Assembly: GCF_010093025.1 (NCBI RefSeq)
Contig: NZ_CP048114.1
Location: 2,790,001 to 2,854,000, forward strand
Length of the DNA stretch: 64,000 nt
Direction: 5' to 3'
DNA from: Edaphobacter sp. 12200R-103
GTDB taxonomy: Bacteria; Acidobacteriota; Terriglobia; Terriglobales; Acidobacteriaceae
The translations under genes and the position numbers were made by a program. Positions 8,611 to 17,770 of the stretch are shown piece after piece. Positions within the stretch are counted from its first letter, which is position 1, and each line of letters begins with the position of its first letter. The notes beneath the pieces are model-generated. The model made no database searches and was not told the DNA's origin. It was given only the letters and a program-made list of their open reading frames with translations.

Positions 8611-9423
8611 CTAAAGATTGAACAGCTCCTTGAGTCGCCGGGTCTGCGCCCGACTCACCGGAATCTCCGTCTTCTTCGGATCATCCATCCTGAGCTGGTA
8701 ACTGGATTTGAACCACGGCACAACCTCGCGAATGTGCTGGATATTCACAAGAAACGAGCGGTGCACTCTCCAGAAGGTCTCGGGGTCCAGCTGCTCCTGC
8801 AGATCTTCAATAGTCCTGCAGTTCGAGTTCCCCTCGACCGTGGGCGTAACCACCGTAATTGTGCCTTCCTCGATTGTGGCGAAACAGATCTCTTTCTGGT
8901 CTACCAGCAGCAACCTGTTCTGCGCCCTCACGATCACCTTTCCGGTGTTCGCCTTTGCTGCAGGGGTCTGGGTCTGTTCTCCTATCAGCCGCAGCAGTGC
9001 ATCCAGCTTTGAATCCGTATCGGTCGTGCCGTTCACCTCAGTCCGCTCTTCCGTAGCCAGCCGGCTCTGAGCTTTTTCAATCGTCTGCAGTACTCGCTTG
9101 CGATCGAACGGCTTCAGCAGGTAGTCGACGGCGTTCACCTCAAAGGCGCGTACGGCATACTGATTAAATGCTGTAGCAAAGACCACCTGGGGCAGCGGAA
9201 TCTTCCGGTCCAGCAGCTTCTTCAGAACCCCGAAACCATCCAGGCCCGGCATCTGCACATCCAGAAAGACAACGTCAGGCCTGTGGGTATGGATCAATTC
9301 AACGGCTTCGATTCCATTGGTTCCCTGTGCCAGGACCTCGACTCCGTCCACGCCTTCCAACAAGTATTGAAGCTCCTGCCTTGCCAGGGGTTCGTCGTCG
9401 ATAATGAGTGCTGTAAGAGGCAT
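8611..9423 (-). CDS. LytTR-family response regulator
   Basis: A 270-residue two-component response regulator. Residues 1-120 are a receiver with acidic pair D9/D10, phosphoacceptor D55 (FLDVQMPG), the conserved Thr in VVFATAF and the Lys in LLKPFDR. A linker spans about 125-160. Residues 165-268 are a LytTR DNA-binding domain (LFNL C-terminus, ETFWRVHRSFLVNIQHIREV signature). No sensor kinase is encoded beside it in the window. It is the last gene of a probable four-gene minus-strand operon headed by an ECF sigma factor, 40 bp downstream of the zinc-ribbon gene. Confidence 0.93.
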   Translation of the reverse strand: MPLTALIIDDEPLARQELQYLLEGVDGVEVLAQGTNGIEAVELIHTHRPDVVFLDVQMPGLDGFGVLKKLLDRKIPLPQVVFATAFNQYAVRAFEVNAVDYLLKPFDRKRVLQTIEKAQSRLATEERTEVNGTTDTDSKLDALLRLIGEQTQTPAAKANTGKVIVRAQNRLLLVDQKEICFATIEEGTITVVTPTVEGNSNCRTIEDLQEQLDPETFWRVHRSFLVNIQHIREVVPWFKSSYQLRMDDPKKTEIPVSRAQTRRLKELFNL

Positions 9424-9463
9424 TTCGACCAGTCAGCGTGTCGCAACAGCAACAACCACGCTA

Positions 9464-10012
9464 CTAGTCACTATACGCCCTGAGCCGGGCCGGGGCATGA
9501 TCTTCGGCCAGGTCGTGGCCGCACTGCGCACAGTAGACATCTGTAATCTGCACGCCGCGAAAGCATCGCCCGCACACCGGGGCCATCTGGAACTGACACT
9601 GCGGACAGAAGTGACAGCTTGAAGGAATCTCCGTCCGGCAATGGGGGCATGGCCGCAACAGCGGCTGCCGCAGCAGGAAGTAAACGACCGCACCGATACC
9701 GCCCGGCAAAAGGACGACGATCAGCATCCAAAGGCCTGCCGGCATCCTGCGACGCTTTACGTCGCGGCTGACATAGCCCACCAGCAGAACATAGCTGGCA
9801 AACGCCGTTCCCCACGAGTAGCTCATGAGAATACGCATCGGCAGCATCTCATGCTTGTGGTGCGGCATCACCACGTGAAAAAGATATTGAATCGCAACAA
9901 AGATGATGATCGACAGAACAACGGACCAGGCCGGAATCAGGCTGAGTTCATCCTCCTGACCGCCCTGAACCTCCTGTACCCGGTTTTCGCCTTGAGCCGA
10001 AGCCATCCTCAT
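9464..10012 (-). CDS. membrane protein with C-terminal double zinc ribbon
   Basis: A 182-residue protein with three hydrophobic segments (about residues 27-48, 63-80 and 93-115). A cytoplasmic tail follows with four CxxC knuckles: CPHC, CPQC, CGRC and CAQC, the pattern of a double zinc ribbon. The ribbon may mediate protein or nucleic-acid contact; the function is not known. Its ATG overlaps the stop of the preceding membrane-protein gene by 4 bp (ATGA), so the two are translationally coupled within the ECF/LytTR operon. Confidence 0.75.
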   Translation of the reverse strand: MRMASAQGENRVQEVQGGQEDELSLIPAWSVVLSIIIFVAIQYLFHVVMPHHKHEMLPMRILMSYSWGTAFASYVLLVGYVSRDVKRRRMPAGLWMLIVVLLPGGIGAVVYFLLRQPLLRPCPHCRTEIPSSCHFCPQCQFQMAPVCGRCFRGVQITDVYCAQCGHDLAEDHAPARLRAYSD

Positions 10013-10398
10013 CGTGCAATCTCACCTTTAGAACGCCTGTTCTGCGTCCGGCGAAGCCATACGATCGCCAGCAGCGCTGCCGTTACCGGCAGGAACCAGA
10101 ACAGAAGCACCACATATTGATCGCTGGCGTCGGGCATACCGATCGGATTCAGCTCGTATTGATCGAGCATCGTCCAGACCGCTGTCACTACAGTCATCAG
10201 CATCGAAGCACATACGATCACTGGCAACCAGAGACTACGCATCTGGTTCCGCCGCGCCGACATCTGTGCCGCACGTTGCCGTACCACCCTGTGCGTCCGG
10301 TTTACCACGGAGACCTGGGCGCCAGCGTCAAGCGATCGTATCGCCTCACGCGCCAAAGCCTTCTCGCGGTCCACTGCTCCATCGATCAACTCGTTCAT
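10009..10398 (-). CDS. two-helix membrane protein, possible anti-sigma factor
   Basis: A 129-residue protein. Residues 1-55 are charged and probably cytoplasmic, followed by two membrane helices (about 56-76 and 93-115) and a basic tail. It overlaps the ECF sigma gene stop by 4 bp (ATGA), the position where anti-sigma factors usually lie. It lacks the HxxxCxxC zinc signature of ZAS anti-sigma factors, so the assignment rests on position and topology only. Alternatively it is an accessory membrane protein of the operon. Confidence 0.6.
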   Translation of the reverse strand: MNELIDGAVDREKALAREAIRSLDAGAQVSVVNRTHRVVRQRAAQMSARRNQMRSLWLPVIVCASMLMTVVTAVWTMLDQYELNPIGMPDASDQYVVLLFWFLPVTAALLAIVWLRRTQNRRSKGEIAR

Positions 10399-11117
10399 CC
10401 CCGCGCCTCCGCAGCTGCTGGACGATAGTTGCGCACCTTCTCAAGCTCCGGTTTCAGAGAGGCCAGTCCCCTGTACAGTCTCGACTTCACCGTCGAAAGA
10501 GGAGCCCCTGTAACCCCGGCAATCTCCTCCAGCGAAAGCTCTTCGTAAAACCGCAGAACCAGCACCTCGCGGTACCCTGTATCCAGCGTCAGCAGAACCT
10601 CGGCCACCTCCGCCGAATCCTCCCTCGACGCAAACTGCTCCAGTGGCGACGGTCCTGGCATTGCAACTTCAAACGGACGATCATCTTCGTTGCTTTCCCG
10701 CATCTCGTCAAGACTGGACATTGTCCGCTTCCTCGAAAGGTCGATCACGAGATTTCGGGCAATCGTAAACAACCAGGTCTCAAACCTGGCCTTTCCGTTG
10801 TACTGCGCACCTCGGAGCAGGACGCGCATCCAGGTCTCCTGGAAGAGGTCTTCGGCGACGTCGCGCCTCCCGGTAAGGAAAAGCAGGTATCGCAACAGCC
10901 TGTGCTGGTAGAGCTCGATCAAATGATCCAGCAGCTCAGGATCCTGCCGTTTCAGCCCACGGGCGATCGCGACATTCTCTTCCTGAGTCAGCGCAGCATG
11001 CGCCGTTAGCGATAGGGCTCCGCCTTGCATAGTGGTAGTGACGCGATTCCCTTCTAAAAAGTCTCGGTCAGAGGTTACATCCTCGGAAAAAGCTCCCTTT
11101 TTCCTCCATTGACCCAT
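10395..11117 (-). CDS. ECF-type RNA polymerase sigma factor
   Basis: A 240-residue sigma-70 family protein. Region 2 contains LIELYQHRLLRYLLFLTG, AEDLFQETWMRV and FETWLFTIARNLVID; region 4 contains YREVLVLRFYEELSLEEIAG and STVKSRLYRGLASL. No extra C-terminal domain is present. I took the ATG at 11117 because GGAG lies 7 bp upstream; an ATG at 11030 would give 211 residues. The frame is open further upstream, but that part would overlap the divergent rlmB gene and is not protein-like. It heads the operon with the two membrane proteins and LytTR regulator, and is probably autoregulated, though I cannot pick its promoter with confidence. Confidence 0.9.
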   Translation of the reverse strand: MGQWRKKGAFSEDVTSDRDFLEGNRVTTTMQGGALSLTAHAALTQEENVAIARGLKRQDPELLDHLIELYQHRLLRYLLFLTGRRDVAEDLFQETWMRVLLRGAQYNGKARFETWLFTIARNLVIDLSRKRTMSSLDEMRESNEDDRPFEVAMPGPSPLEQFASREDSAEVAEVLLTLDTGYREVLVLRFYEELSLEEIAGVTGAPLSTVKSRLYRGLASLKPELEKVRNYRPAAAEARG

Positions 11118-11220
11118 CTGGACACTCCGGCAAGGCAGAAAATAGAAAATGTTGCAGTGCTGATATTGTACGGACTTCACGGTCATTCGCCCATTCCCTT
11201 CCCCCCTGTAAACTTGGGTC

Positions 11221-12021
11221 ATGGAAGTTCTCTTCGGCCTCCACCCCATTGAAGAGGCCATTCGAGCCGGGTCTGGTCGCCTCGATCGCATCTCCATCGC
11301 CCGTGAGCGACGCGACGCGCGACTTGAGAAGATCGCCGCGCTGGCCCGCTCCGCCGGAATCCGTGTCGCCCTCGAGCCCCGCGAGCAGCTCACCCGCGCC
11401 GCCAAAACCGATGCCCATCAGGGAGTTATCGCCTTTTTGCGCGATCGCGCCTTCCTCTCCATCGAAGACCTCCTCGTTCCCCCCTCCGACGGACACCATC
11501 GGTTCTTTCTCGCGCTCGACGGCATCGAGGACCCCCACAACCTCGGCGCGCTCCTCCGCACCGCGGACGGTGCCGGCGTCGACGGCATCCTCGTGCCGGA
11601 ACGCCGCAGCGCCCCCATCACCCCGACCGTCGCCAAAACCTCCGCCGGAGCCTCCGAGCACGTCCGCATTGCCCGCGTTACCAACCTCGTCCGCTCCCTC
11701 GAGCAGATGAAGAAAGCCAACGTCTGGGTCATCGGGCTCGATGAGCGCGGAACCCCCGATTATATGGACTTCGACTTCACCTCCGACTGCGTCCTGGTGC
11801 TGGGCCGCGAGGGCGCCGGGCTCCACGACCTGGTCAAAAAGACCTGCGACCACCTTCTGCGCATCCCCATGGCTGGAAAGGTCTCCTCGCTCAACGTCTC
11901 GGTCGCCGGAGCCGTCGTCATGTACGAGGCCATGCGTCAGAGGCGGGCGACATCCGTCCAACCCATGACCGCCCCCGCGCCTGCCACAACCAAAAAGCGC
12001 AAGGGCCTTGGCAGTCTCTGA
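11221..12021 (+). CDS. rlmB: 23S rRNA (guanosine-2'-O)-methyltransferase RlmB / TrmH family
   Basis: A 266-residue SPOUT methyltransferase. Residues 1-75 form the SpoU substrate-binding domain (FGLHPIEEAIRAG). Residues 95-245 are the knotted catalytic domain with motif 1 (DGIEDPHNLGALLRTADGAG), motif 2 (VLVLGREGAGL) and motif 3 (IPMAGKVSSLNVSVAGAV). It methylates the ribose of a guanosine in 23S rRNA (G2251 in E. coli). The tail is basic (TTKKRKG). It heads a plus-strand run that reaches rnc and lepB; the next gene's ATG directly abuts its stop codon. Confidence 0.93.
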   Translation: MEVLFGLHPIEEAIRAGSGRLDRISIARERRDARLEKIAALARSAGIRVALEPREQLTRAAKTDAHQGVIAFLRDRAFLSIEDLLVPPSDGHHRFFLALDGIEDPHNLGALLRTADGAGVDGILVPERRSAPITPTVAKTSAGASEHVRIARVTNLVRSLEQMKKANVWVIGLDERGTPDYMDFDFTSDCVLVLGREGAGLHDLVKKTCDHLLRIPMAGKVSSLNVSVAGAVVMYEAMRQRRATSVQPMTAPAPATTKKRKGLGSL

Positions 12022-14118
12022 ATGATCTTCTCTACGCTCAGCTTGGTAAACCGCCCTCCCCGTCTCCGATCGGCCTTCGCTTCAGCCACGGTCCTCACCT
12101 GTGTGCTCGCAGGCAGCGCTTCGGCACAGACCCACAGTGCCACCCCATCCGGTCGGCAGGGCCAGGTCCTCTTCCATCGCAACGAAGACCAGACGCCCCA
12201 GACCGCTGTTCGATCCGCAAAACCCGGACGCACCCCCCAGAAAGAGGTCGACGCTATCACCAGCGCCGAACGCTCGGCCATCACCTTCACGGCGTGGGAT
12301 CTCGACCTTCACCTTGAGCCGGCGACCTCGCATCTTTCCACTCGTGCCCGTTTTACCGTGCGCAATATCTCGCAGGCCCCCATCTCGCAGCTCACCCTGC
12401 AACTCTCCTCCACACTCCACTGGGAGAGCCTCTCAGCCCCGATTCCCCTCACCCTTACTCAGCACGTTCTTCCTACCGACGCCGACCACACCGGTCAGAT
12501 GACCGAGGCGCTCGTCCATCTGTCGCAGCCCATTCCTCCCGGCTCCTCCCTCACTCTGACCGGCTTCTACTCCGGAACCATCGAAGCCTCCGGAGAGCGA
12601 CTCACCCGCATCGGCGCCCCCTCTACAGAGGCGGCCCAAGCTGACTGGGACCGCATCTCGCCTGGACTCGTCGCCCTGCGAGGATTTGGCAACGTCCTCT
12701 GGTATCCCGTCTCTTCGCCTGTCTTCTTCCTGGGAGATGGAGCGAAGCTCTTTCAGGCGGTCGGCCTCTCTCGTCTCCAGCAGCAGAACGCAGCGTTTCG
12801 GCTCAGGCTGACGGTGGAGTACGTGGGCGAGCCCCCGGTTGACGCCTTCCTGAATGGCCACCGCCAGCCGCTGAAGAACGTCGCCGAAGAGCCGAATACC
12901 CCGGTCGTAGAATCCCATGGCGTCGCGACCGCCGATTTCCCGGCGTCTCCCCTGGGCTTTCGTGTCCCCAGCCTGTTTGTCGTCTGGCAGAGCCTCCGGC
13001 CCTCGGCCAATCAGCTGCTACAGGTCGCCACGATCCGGCCGGAGGCCATCACCCCCTACACGACCGCGTCCAACGACGTCGCTCCGCTGCTGCGCGACTG
13101 GCTGGGACCAGCTCCTCTAAAATCTCTCACCCTGATTGACCACGCTGGCCAGCCCTTTGAGGATGATGCCTTCCTCGCCGTCCCGCTCTCGGCAACAAAT
13201 GCCCGCCAGATCACGCCCGCGATGGTGCACTCGCTCACACACGCCTGGTTCCATTCTTCTCTCCCCTGGCTCAACGAGGGTGTCCCGCAGTTCATCTCAC
13301 TGCTCCATACCGAGAACGTCGACGGCCGCGATAAGGCGCTCGGCGAGCTGCGTCAGCTCATCAACCCTCTGACACTGGTCGAACCCGAGATTTCCCCCAG
13401 CCCAAAGACAGCCACGCCACAGGCCTCAGCGATTTCAGGCAGCTCTTCCAGCAGCTCTTCGTCCAGATCCAATTCCGCAGAGCCTGATCCCAATGCGCCT
13501 CCGGGTGCGCTGCCCTCGACGCTTCCGCCGCCTCGTGGCCTTCCCGGCCAGAGCCTTATCGCGGCGCACGACGAGGTGTACTACCGCGCGAAGGCCGCTG
13601 CCGTTCTGTGGCTCCTGCGCTCGACCGTCGGTGACGCCCCCCTCAAACGCGCTCTTCAGACCTATCGCGAAGAGGTCCACAACGCCGATCCCAAGTCCCA
13701 GGAAGATCCCCGCGCCTTCCAGCGCGTGCTTGAGGCCGCCAGCCACAAGAATCTCTCCGCCATCTTCGACGACTGGGTCTATAACGACCGCGGACTGGCC
13801 GATCTCTCCATCGTTAACGTCACCCCGCGTGATCTGCCCGCCCGCAACGGCAAGGGTGTCAGCTGGCTGGTAGCCGTCGAGATCCACAACGCCGGCGCTG
13901 TCAACGCCGACGTTCCCGTCACGGTCCGTTCCGGCTCCCTCACCTCGACCCAGCGGGTCAACGTTCCTCCCCATTCCAACGTCTCCACCCGGATCGTCTT
14001 TGAAGGAACCCCGCAGGAAGTGCTGGTCAACGACGGAACCATTCCGGAGACAACTGAACCCATTCACGTCTGGAAACTCAAGATTCAACCCTCGACCAGC
14101 AGCCTTCCGATTCGCTGA
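12022..14118 (+). CDS. exported M1-peptidase-like protein with degenerate zinc motif
   Basis: A 698-residue protein with a signal peptide (cleavage after GSASA, about residue 35). An N-terminal beta region (residues 90-300) recalls the M1 aminopeptidase saddle domain. The expected HExxH...E site appears as HSLTHAWFHSSLPWLNEG at residues 403-420: both His and the downstream Glu (E419, in WLNEG) are kept, but the catalytic Glu is Leu (L405 region reads HSLTH) and the spacing to the Glu is 11 rather than 18. A Ser-rich linker (about 473-488) precedes a helical region (510-590) and a C-terminal Ig-like domain. It is probably an inactive or altered gluzincin. Its ATG directly follows the rlmB stop, suggesting coupled translation. 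Confidence 0.75.
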   Translation: MIFSTLSLVNRPPRLRSAFASATVLTCVLAGSASAQTHSATPSGRQGQVLFHRNEDQTPQTAVRSAKPGRTPQKEVDAITSAERSAITFTAWDLDLHLEPATSHLSTRARFTVRNISQAPISQLTLQLSSTLHWESLSAPIPLTLTQHVLPTDADHTGQMTEALVHLSQPIPPGSSLTLTGFYSGTIEASGERLTRIGAPSTEAAQADWDRISPGLVALRGFGNVLWYPVSSPVFFLGDGAKLFQAVGLSRLQQQNAAFRLRLTVEYVGEPPVDAFLNGHRQPLKNVAEEPNTPVVESHGVATADFPASPLGFRVPSLFVVWQSLRPSANQLLQVATIRPEAITPYTTASNDVAPLLRDWLGPAPLKSLTLIDHAGQPFEDDAFLAVPLSATNARQITPAMVHSLTHAWFHSSLPWLNEGVPQFISLLHTENVDGRDKALGELRQLINPLTLVEPEISPSPKTATPQASAISGSSSSSSSSRSNSAEPDPNAPPGALPSTLPPPRGLPGQSLIAAHDEVYYRAKAAAVLWLLRSTVGDAPLKRALQTYREEVHNADPKSQEDPRAFQRVLEAASHKNLSAIFDDWVYNDRGLADLSIVNVTPRDLPARNGKGVSWLVAVEIHNAGAVNADVPVTVRSGSLTSTQRVNVPPHSNVSTRIVFEGTPQEVLVNDGTIPETTEPIHVWKLKIQPSTSSLPIR

Positions 14119-14231
14119 CCGGCAGGTCGCCTGGTGGTGGGTATCTTGCTAAAAACAGGATATTTACGGCATACTGTCTTGCGCCTGCCTCACCGCTCCC
14201 CTAAACTCCCCTGAGAGAGTCCAATATTCAC

Positions 14232-16025
14232 GTGTTTTTTCCAGCCAAAACAGCGACATTTCTTCTGGTTGCAGCGTCCCTGGCGGCCCCGGCAGCCGGA
14301 GCGCAGTCTTCAAGCTCCTCCAGCTCTTCAAATCCCCAGTCCTCTTCGTCGATGGAGAACGACCAGCGCGCGCCGGCGCGGCCCAGCGTAGGTCAGTCGA
14401 CTCCTGGGGGAGCCGCCATTTCGCTGGAGACAAGCGAGCCGCTCTTCTATCTCTCCGCCGCTCTCAACGCCTGCGGGTACGATGCCGACCTCGAAAACTC
14501 CGCACCTGTTCGCAAGGCCATCCGGGACGAGATCAACCAGTCCCTCGCCTCCGCCACTCCCGCGGCCCGCGATCATCGTGACGCGCTCTGCGGCTATATT
14601 CGCGAGCACAGGCTGGCGGACCCCGGCCTGAACCTTGCGCAGTACATCTCTCTTTCGCTTTACCTCAGTCCCCCTCCGCAGCTCACTCCCACGGTGGAAG
14701 AGACGCAGCTGCCCCCGGACTCCACGCAGGTCGTCAATATCCTCCCTCTGCTCCGCACCTTCGCCGAGGACATCAACCTCCACGCCATCTGGGTGACGCA
14801 TCGCGGCGACTATGAGGCCCTGGTCGACAAGGTCCACGACCCTCTCACCAAGGCCATCCTCGACACCAACATCTATCTGCATCTGCCGATCTCGAGCTAC
14901 GATGGCCGTCGCTTCCTCGTCGTGCTTGAGCCCATGCTGGCGCCCTCCACCACGAACGCGCGCATCTATGGCACCGACTACATTGTGGTCGTCTCGCCCT
15001 CCGGCAATCCGCTCGGCCAGGTCCACATGGACGAGATTCGCCACACCTATCTGCACTATGAGATCGAGCCGATGGTCTACGCGCGCGCCAGCGCCATGGA
15101 TCGGCTGCTGCCGCTCCTGAAGACCGTTCAGACTGCTCCGCTGGACTTCACCTACAAGTCCGACATCTCCGCCTTCATCACCGAAAATCTCATCAAATCC
15201 GTCGAAGCCCACACCATGGACACGGGCTTCGAGAAACCCAGGCGTCCCAGCCAGGTGCGCCAGCGCTCCGATATGACCGGTTACGAGGCTGCGCTCGCCA
15301 ACTGGGAGCGGCAATCGGAGACCGTCCGCCGCAAACAGGTGGACCTCGACATTCGCCAGGGCTGGGTGCTCGCCGGCTACTTCTACGACAAGCTCGCCCA
15401 GATGGAGAAGGACGGCGTCAGCCTTAAAGAGGACATCGCCGAGATGGTCTACGGCATGGACGTCGATCGCGAAAAGCATGCCGCCGAGCAGGTTGTCTTC
15501 CTTCCCGAGGGTAGTCACGACTTCGTCAAACGCGCTCCCCGCCAGCTTAAGGGGATGGAACTGGCAGAGATAAAGCTGATGAAAGGCGACGTCGACGGCG
15601 CAAGCCAGATGGCCGACGAAGCCCTCAAGGCAAACCCCAACGACCCCCAGGCCAATTACCTCGCAGGCCGGGTCGAGCTGGTGCAGGGCGATCCCGAGGC
15701 CGCCCTTACCCACCTCAACAAGACCCTGACGCTGGCCAAGGATCCGCGTACCCTCGCCTGGACCCACATCTACCTGGGTCGCCTCTACGACATCGCCCGC
15801 GACCCGGAACAATCCGGGGACCACCCTGAGCGCACAAAGGCGATCGCCGAGTACAAGGCCGCACTCGCCGTCCGCGACTCGCAACCCGACACCAAGGCTG
15901 CCGCCGAAAAGGGACTCAAAGAGCCATTCCTTCTTCCCCGGCGCGCCGAAGATAACGATAATGAACCCCTTGACCCTAGTGGCAAAGCAGAGAAGGACGC
16001 CTATCGACCACCATCGCCCCAATGA
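14232..16025 (+). CDS. exported TPR protein of unknown function
   Basis: A 597-residue protein starting with GTG. It has a signal peptide (residues 1-24), then a Ser-rich low-complexity stretch (about 25-45) and a large helical region without a recognised domain. C-terminal TPR-like repeats (about 440-540: LMKGDVDGASQMADEALKAN, ANYLAGRVELVQGDPEAA) precede a polar tail. Proteins of this layout recur in acidobacteria; no function is known to me. It lies between the M1-like gene and rnc in the same direction and is probably in one transcript. A TPR scaffold in the periplasm is the most that can be said. Confidence 0.7.
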   Translation: MFFPAKTATFLLVAASLAAPAAGAQSSSSSSSSNPQSSSSMENDQRAPARPSVGQSTPGGAAISLETSEPLFYLSAALNACGYDADLENSAPVRKAIRDEINQSLASATPAARDHRDALCGYIREHRLADPGLNLAQYISLSLYLSPPPQLTPTVEETQLPPDSTQVVNILPLLRTFAEDINLHAIWVTHRGDYEALVDKVHDPLTKAILDTNIYLHLPISSYDGRRFLVVLEPMLAPSTTNARIYGTDYIVVVSPSGNPLGQVHMDEIRHTYLHYEIEPMVYARASAMDRLLPLLKTVQTAPLDFTYKSDISAFITENLIKSVEAHTMDTGFEKPRRPSQVRQRSDMTGYEAALANWERQSETVRRKQVDLDIRQGWVLAGYFYDKLAQMEKDGVSLKEDIAEMVYGMDVDREKHAAEQVVFLPEGSHDFVKRAPRQLKGMELAEIKLMKGDVDGASQMADEALKANPNDPQANYLAGRVELVQGDPEAALTHLNKTLTLAKDPRTLAWTHIYLGRLYDIARDPEQSGDHPERTKAIAEYKAALAVRDSQPDTKAAAEKGLKEPFLLPRRAEDNDNEPLDPSGKAEKDAYRPPSPQ

Positions 16026-16091
16026 GTAGTACCCCCTCCCCGCTTTGGAGCGTCCAACATTTCGGTACAGTTAATTCCGAGAGAGGATGTA

Positions 16092-16934
16092 ATGCCGACG
16101 CGCCGCAGAAAGTCCGCACGTGAGCAATCGGGCGAAACACCCACTCCTCCATGGGACCACCACTTCCAGCGACCCGAGCTGCTGACCCTGGCCCTGACCC
16201 ACCGTTCTCTCGCCTACGAGACCAACCCCGAGACCCTGCTCGATCCCTCCAGCGACAACGAACAGCTTGAGTTCGTCGGCGACGCTGTCCTCGGATTGGC
16301 CGTTGCCGAAAGTCTCTATCGCCGCTTCCCGAACTCCCGCGAAGGAGAGTTGACCCGCCTCCGCGCCTCCCTCGTCAGCCGCCGCCATCTCGGGGCAGTA
16401 GCCCAGCGCATCGGGCTGGGCGCCATGCTGCGCCTGGGCCGCGGAGAAGAGCAGAGCGGCGGACGCCAGAAACCCGCCTTGCTGGCCAATGCCCTGGAGG
16501 CCATCATCGCGGCCCTCTACCTTGACGGCGGCCTGGAGGTCGCCCGTGCCTTCATCGAGGGCTGCATCATTGAGCCCTCTTTGCCCGCGCTTCAGGGTGC
16601 GCTCGACTCCGGAAACACCTTCAGCGACGCCATCGGCGACCACAAATCCGCTCTCCAGGAGTACCTGCAGGCCATCGGCTCCGGGCAGCCCCAATACGTC
16701 CTCAAAGCCCAGACTGGCCCGGACCATCAGAAGCTCTTCTCCGTCGAGGTCCGCATCCCGGACGGCAACGGCGGCTCGCGCGCTCTGGCCGAATCCGAAG
16801 GGACAACAAAAAAACAGGCGCAGCAGCGTGCCGCCCGTATCGGCTTTGAACGCCTGCAGGCAGAACACCAGTTGGCTGCACCCGTGACAAAACCGATCTC
16901 TGAAAGACGGCGTCAGGCAGGGACCGTGCAATGA
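16092..16934 (+). CDS. rnc: ribonuclease III
   Basis: A 280-residue RNase III. Residues 20-170 are the endonuclease domain with the signature DNEQLEFVGDAVLGLAVAES and the second acidic site in NALEAIIAALYLDGG. Residues 185-265 are a double-stranded RNA-binding domain (DHKSALQEYLQAIG, then KKQAQQRAARIGFERL). It cleaves double-stranded rRNA precursors and structured mRNAs. The N-terminal 20 residues and C-terminal tail are slightly longer than in E. coli (226 residues). It overlaps lepB by 4 bp (ATGA), the common rnc/lepB neighbourhood. Confidence 0.96.
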   Translation: MPTRRRKSAREQSGETPTPPWDHHFQRPELLTLALTHRSLAYETNPETLLDPSSDNEQLEFVGDAVLGLAVAESLYRRFPNSREGELTRLRASLVSRRHLGAVAQRIGLGAMLRLGRGEEQSGGRQKPALLANALEAIIAALYLDGGLEVARAFIEGCIIEPSLPALQGALDSGNTFSDAIGDHKSALQEYLQAIGSGQPQYVLKAQTGPDHQKLFSVEVRIPDGNGGSRALAESEGTTKKQAQQRAARIGFERLQAEHQLAAPVTKPISERRRQAGTVQ

Positions 16935-17770
16935 GTACCCCCGCCCTGACGCCGGCCGCTCCAGCTCGTCCGGGCGATGGTGCGACACTCTCGCGCCCTG
17001 CTCCATCCTCTCCGCGCTTCACTCCATCGGCGAGCCGGCAAACCCCACCACCCGGACTGCTGCCTGCCATCCAGTCGCTGATCTCCATCATCGTGATCGC
17101 GGTCTTCATCGTCACCTTCACGGTCCAGCCCTTCCGCATTCCCTCCGGCTCCATGGAGCCGACTCTTCTCATCGGCGACTTTCTGCTGGTCGACAAGGAG
17201 ATCACCTCCGATGCCGCCGACTCTCTCTTTTTGCCCTCCGCAACCATCCACCGGGGAGATGTCGTGGTCTTTCACTTTCCGGTCAATCCAACCATCCACC
17301 TGGTAAAGCGGGTGGTGGGCATTCCCGGCGACCGGCTCCGTCTCCGCGATGGTCACGTCTATGTCAACGGGCTGCGCCTTGACGAACCCTACGCCATCTA
17401 CCGGCCCACCGGACCGGACAACTTCCGCGACAACTTCCCCCGACTCCAGAACGCTGATCCTGCCATCGAGTCTCGCTGGTGGATGCAGATGCGCAAGCTC
17501 ATCGACGACGGCGAGCTCATCATTCCGGCGAATCACTACTTCGTCCTGGGCGACAACCGCAACGACAGCGAGGACAGCCGATACTGGGGGTTCGTCCCGC
17601 GCGAAAACATCGTCGGCCGCCCTCTGCTCGTCTACTTCTCTCTGCGACAGCCCGGCTCCAACGAGTACGTCCTCCCCCGCGCCGCTGGAATCAGCCTCAC
17701 CCATCCGCCCAACGACTCCAGCACTCTTCGCTTCGCCCGGTGGGACAGGATTCTTCACATCATCCGGTAA
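16931..17770 (+). CDS. lepB: signal peptidase I
   Basis: A 279-residue type I leader peptidase. A Pro/Ser-rich cytoplasmic N-terminus of about 45 residues precedes one membrane anchor (47-65). The catalytic Ser is S74 (in PSGSMEPTL) and the general base is K126 (in HLVKRVVGIPGD), followed by the conserved GDNRNDSEDSRYWG box. It cleaves signal peptides of exported preproteins, including the many predicted here. Its start overlaps the rnc stop by 4 bp. Confidence 0.96.
   Translation: MSTPALTPAAPARPGDGATLSRPAPSSPRFTPSASRQTPPPGLLPAIQSLISIIVIAVFIVTFTVQPFRIPSGSMEPTLLIGDFLLVDKEITSDAADSLFLPSATIHRGDVVVFHFPVNPTIHLVKRVVGIPGDRLRLRDGHVYVNGLRLDEPYAIYRPTGPDNFRDNFPRLQNADPAIESRWWMQMRKLIDDGELIIPANHYFVLGDNRNDSEDSRYWGFVPRENIVGRPLLVYFSLRQPGSNEYVLPRAAGISLTHPPNDSSTLRFARWDRILHIIR

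Noticed and set aside
11118..11405. N-terminal extension of the ECF sigma factor
   Set aside because: It would overlap the divergent rlmB gene and consists of low-complexity Arg/Ser/Met residues not seen in ECF proteins.
14328..16022. 564-codon open frame on the minus strand opposite the TPR protein gene
   Set aside because: It is a shadow of the plus-strand gene: its codon third positions mirror the GC-rich coding frame and the protein has no recognisable domain, while the plus-strand product has a signal peptide and TPR repeats.
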